Of a DNA stretch of 64,000 nt, positions 63,062 through 64,000 are shown piece after piece. Each line of letters starts with the position of its first letter. Position 1 is the stretch's first letter. Both the position numbers and the translations under genes were made by a program. The stretch lies in assembly GCF_016907925.1 (NCBI RefSeq), contig NZ_JAFBCZ010000029.1:1-64000 (forward strand), given 5' to 3'. This DNA comes from Herpetosiphon giganteus. Its GTDB lineage: Bacteria > Chloroflexota > Chloroflexia > Chloroflexales > Herpetosiphonaceae. The notes beneath the pieces are model-generated. The model had not been told where the DNA came from. It worked only from the letters and a program-made list of their open reading frames with translations, and ran no database searches.

Positions 63062-64000
63062 ATGATTGCTCTTGCTCTCTACCGCAGCGTTATCGCGCTA
63101 GCCATAGTATCGACTCTGGCGGCGTGCAGCGAGTCTGCGCCTATAGTGAGCGGAGCACTAGCAACTCCACAAACTATCCAAGCCAAAACCTATCCTGAAC
63201 TCGTTGTCGGGTTTGCGCAAATTGGAGCCGAAAGCGAGTGGCGTACCGCCAACACCCGTTCGATCCAAACGACAGCAGACCAACTCGGCATCGAATTGGA
63301 TCTTTCCGACGCTCAGCAACAGCAAGCCAACCAAATCAAAGCTATCCGTTCGTTTATCGCCCAAGGTGTCGATGTCATCGGGGTTTCACCAGTCGTTGAA
63401 ACTGGATGGGACGAGGTTTTTGCCGAGGTCAAACAAGCGGGCATCCCGCTCATTCTGCTCGATCGCAGCGCCAATGTGTCAGCCGATCTCTACAGTGTTC
63501 GCATCGGCTCGGACTTTGTTGAAGAGGGTCGGCGTGCCTGTAGCGAGTTAGCCCGACTGCTGGATGGCCAAGGATCAATCGTCATTTTGGAAGGTACGCA
63601 AGGCTCGGCTCCAATGCTTGGGCGCGGCGCTGGCTTCCAAGAATGTCTGCAAGCCTATCCAAACCTGCACGTGCTCGCCAGCCAATCTGCTGATTTTATT
63701 CGCGCTCGGGGCAAAGAGGAGATGGCGGCCTTACTGCAAACCCATGGCCACAGCATCGACGGTGTGTTTGCCCAAAACGACGACATGGCGCTTGGCGCAA
63801 TCGAGGCCATCGAGGAGTATGGGCTGCGGCCGGGTATCGACATCAAAATTGTTTCGATTGATGCGGTGCGAGCTGCCTTCGAAGCAATGATCGCTGGCAA
63901 GCTGAATGCCACAATCGAGTGCAACCCGCTGCTTGGCCCGCTTTTCTTCGCGACAGCCCTCAACTTGGCCAATGATCTGCCAGTTGAAAAATGGATCAAG
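63062..64000 (+). CDS. sugar-type ABC transporter substrate-binding lipoprotein (partial)
   Basis: The reading frame is open to the window end, 313 codons so far. AAAGGAGG lies 8 bases before the ATG. The signal peptide ALAIVSTLAAC has a lipobox, so the mature protein is a membrane-anchored lipoprotein. It matches periplasmic-binding proteins of the ribose/galactofuranose (YtfQ-like) class: LVVGFAQIGAESEWRTANT, QIKAIRSFIAQGVDVIGVSPV, IPLILLDRSA, GVFAQNDDMALGAIEAI. The ATPase and permease genes are expected just beyond the window. Context with a YesM/YesN pair suggests sugar-induced expression. Confidence 0.9.
   Translation, partial: MIALALYRSVIALAIVSTLAACSESAPIVSGALATPQTIQAKTYPELVVGFAQIGAESEWRTANTRSIQTTADQLGIELDLSDAQQQQANQIKAIRSFIAQGVDVIGVSPVVETGWDEVFAEVKQAGIPLILLDRSANVSADLYSVRIGSDFVEEGRRACSELARLLDGQGSIVILEGTQGSAPMLGRGAGFQECLQAYPNLHVLASQSADFIRARGKEEMAALLQTHGHSIDGVFAQNDDMALGAIEAIEEYGLRPGIDIKIVSIDAVRAAFEAMIAGKLNATIECNPLLGPLFFATALNLANDLPVEKWIK

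Overview
This window looks like a chromosomal segment of a filamentous Chloroflexota bacterium, most likely Herpetosiphon or a close relative. That is an inference from mid-range GC, many CHAT and TPR proteins, numerous ECF sigma/anti-sigma pairs, a large hybrid PKS-NRPS gene and lipoprotein-rich cell-envelope genes. No rRNA, tRNA, CRISPR array or insertion sequence was recognised.

Region 1 (1-18.7 kb) is a defence island. A large N6-adenine methylase (403-4503) and two small genes are followed, after several inserted genes, by an intact drmA-drmB-drmC run (12.5-18.6 kb), the core of the DISARM system. Between these blocks lie a CBS/HEPN/DUF7662/DUF4268 fusion, an oppositely oriented RloA/RloB (AbiL-type) ATPase/Toprim pair, a possible PUA-like protein, a PD-(D/E)XK nuclease-like protein and a frameshifted zinc-knuckle protein. 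The class 1 SNF2 helicase gene drmD is not in the window; it may lie just upstream of position 1.

Region 2 (18.7-37.2 kb) holds housekeeping and accessory genes around one very large gene (21.4-33.6 kb). It encodes a 4082-residue assembly line ordered FAAL-like ligase, ACP, KS, AT, KR, ACP, C, A, PCP, C and a C-terminal domain that resembles cyanobacterial acyl-ACP reductase (AAR), not the usual thioester reductase. Nearby are an NDH-2 dehydrogenase, a MarR/glyoxalase pair with an operator-like palindrome, a DUF1579 protein, a DHFR-like reductase and secreted proteins.

Region 3 (37.2-54.6 kb) is dominated by sigma-factor signalling. Four sigma/anti-sigma pairs lie within 15 kb. One is the first part of a sigma, anti-sigma, TPR-CHAT protease-like cassette (43.5-48.0 kb), and a second CHAT protein with membrane helices is encoded divergently from it. 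The pair at 51.8-53.4 kb is followed by a secreted protein with tandem repeats.

Region 4 (54.6-64 kb) contains a PRC-barrel protein, a membrane metallophosphoesterase, a repeat-protein/MoxR AAA+/VWA-metallopeptidase-like operon with overlapping genes, and a YesM/YesN-type two-component system followed by a sugar-type ABC binding lipoprotein that runs off the window end.

The strongest candidates for undescribed biology are the AAR-terminated assembly line, the sigma/ZAS/TPR-CHAT cassette with its neighbouring CHAT membrane module, and the expanded DISARM-like island.
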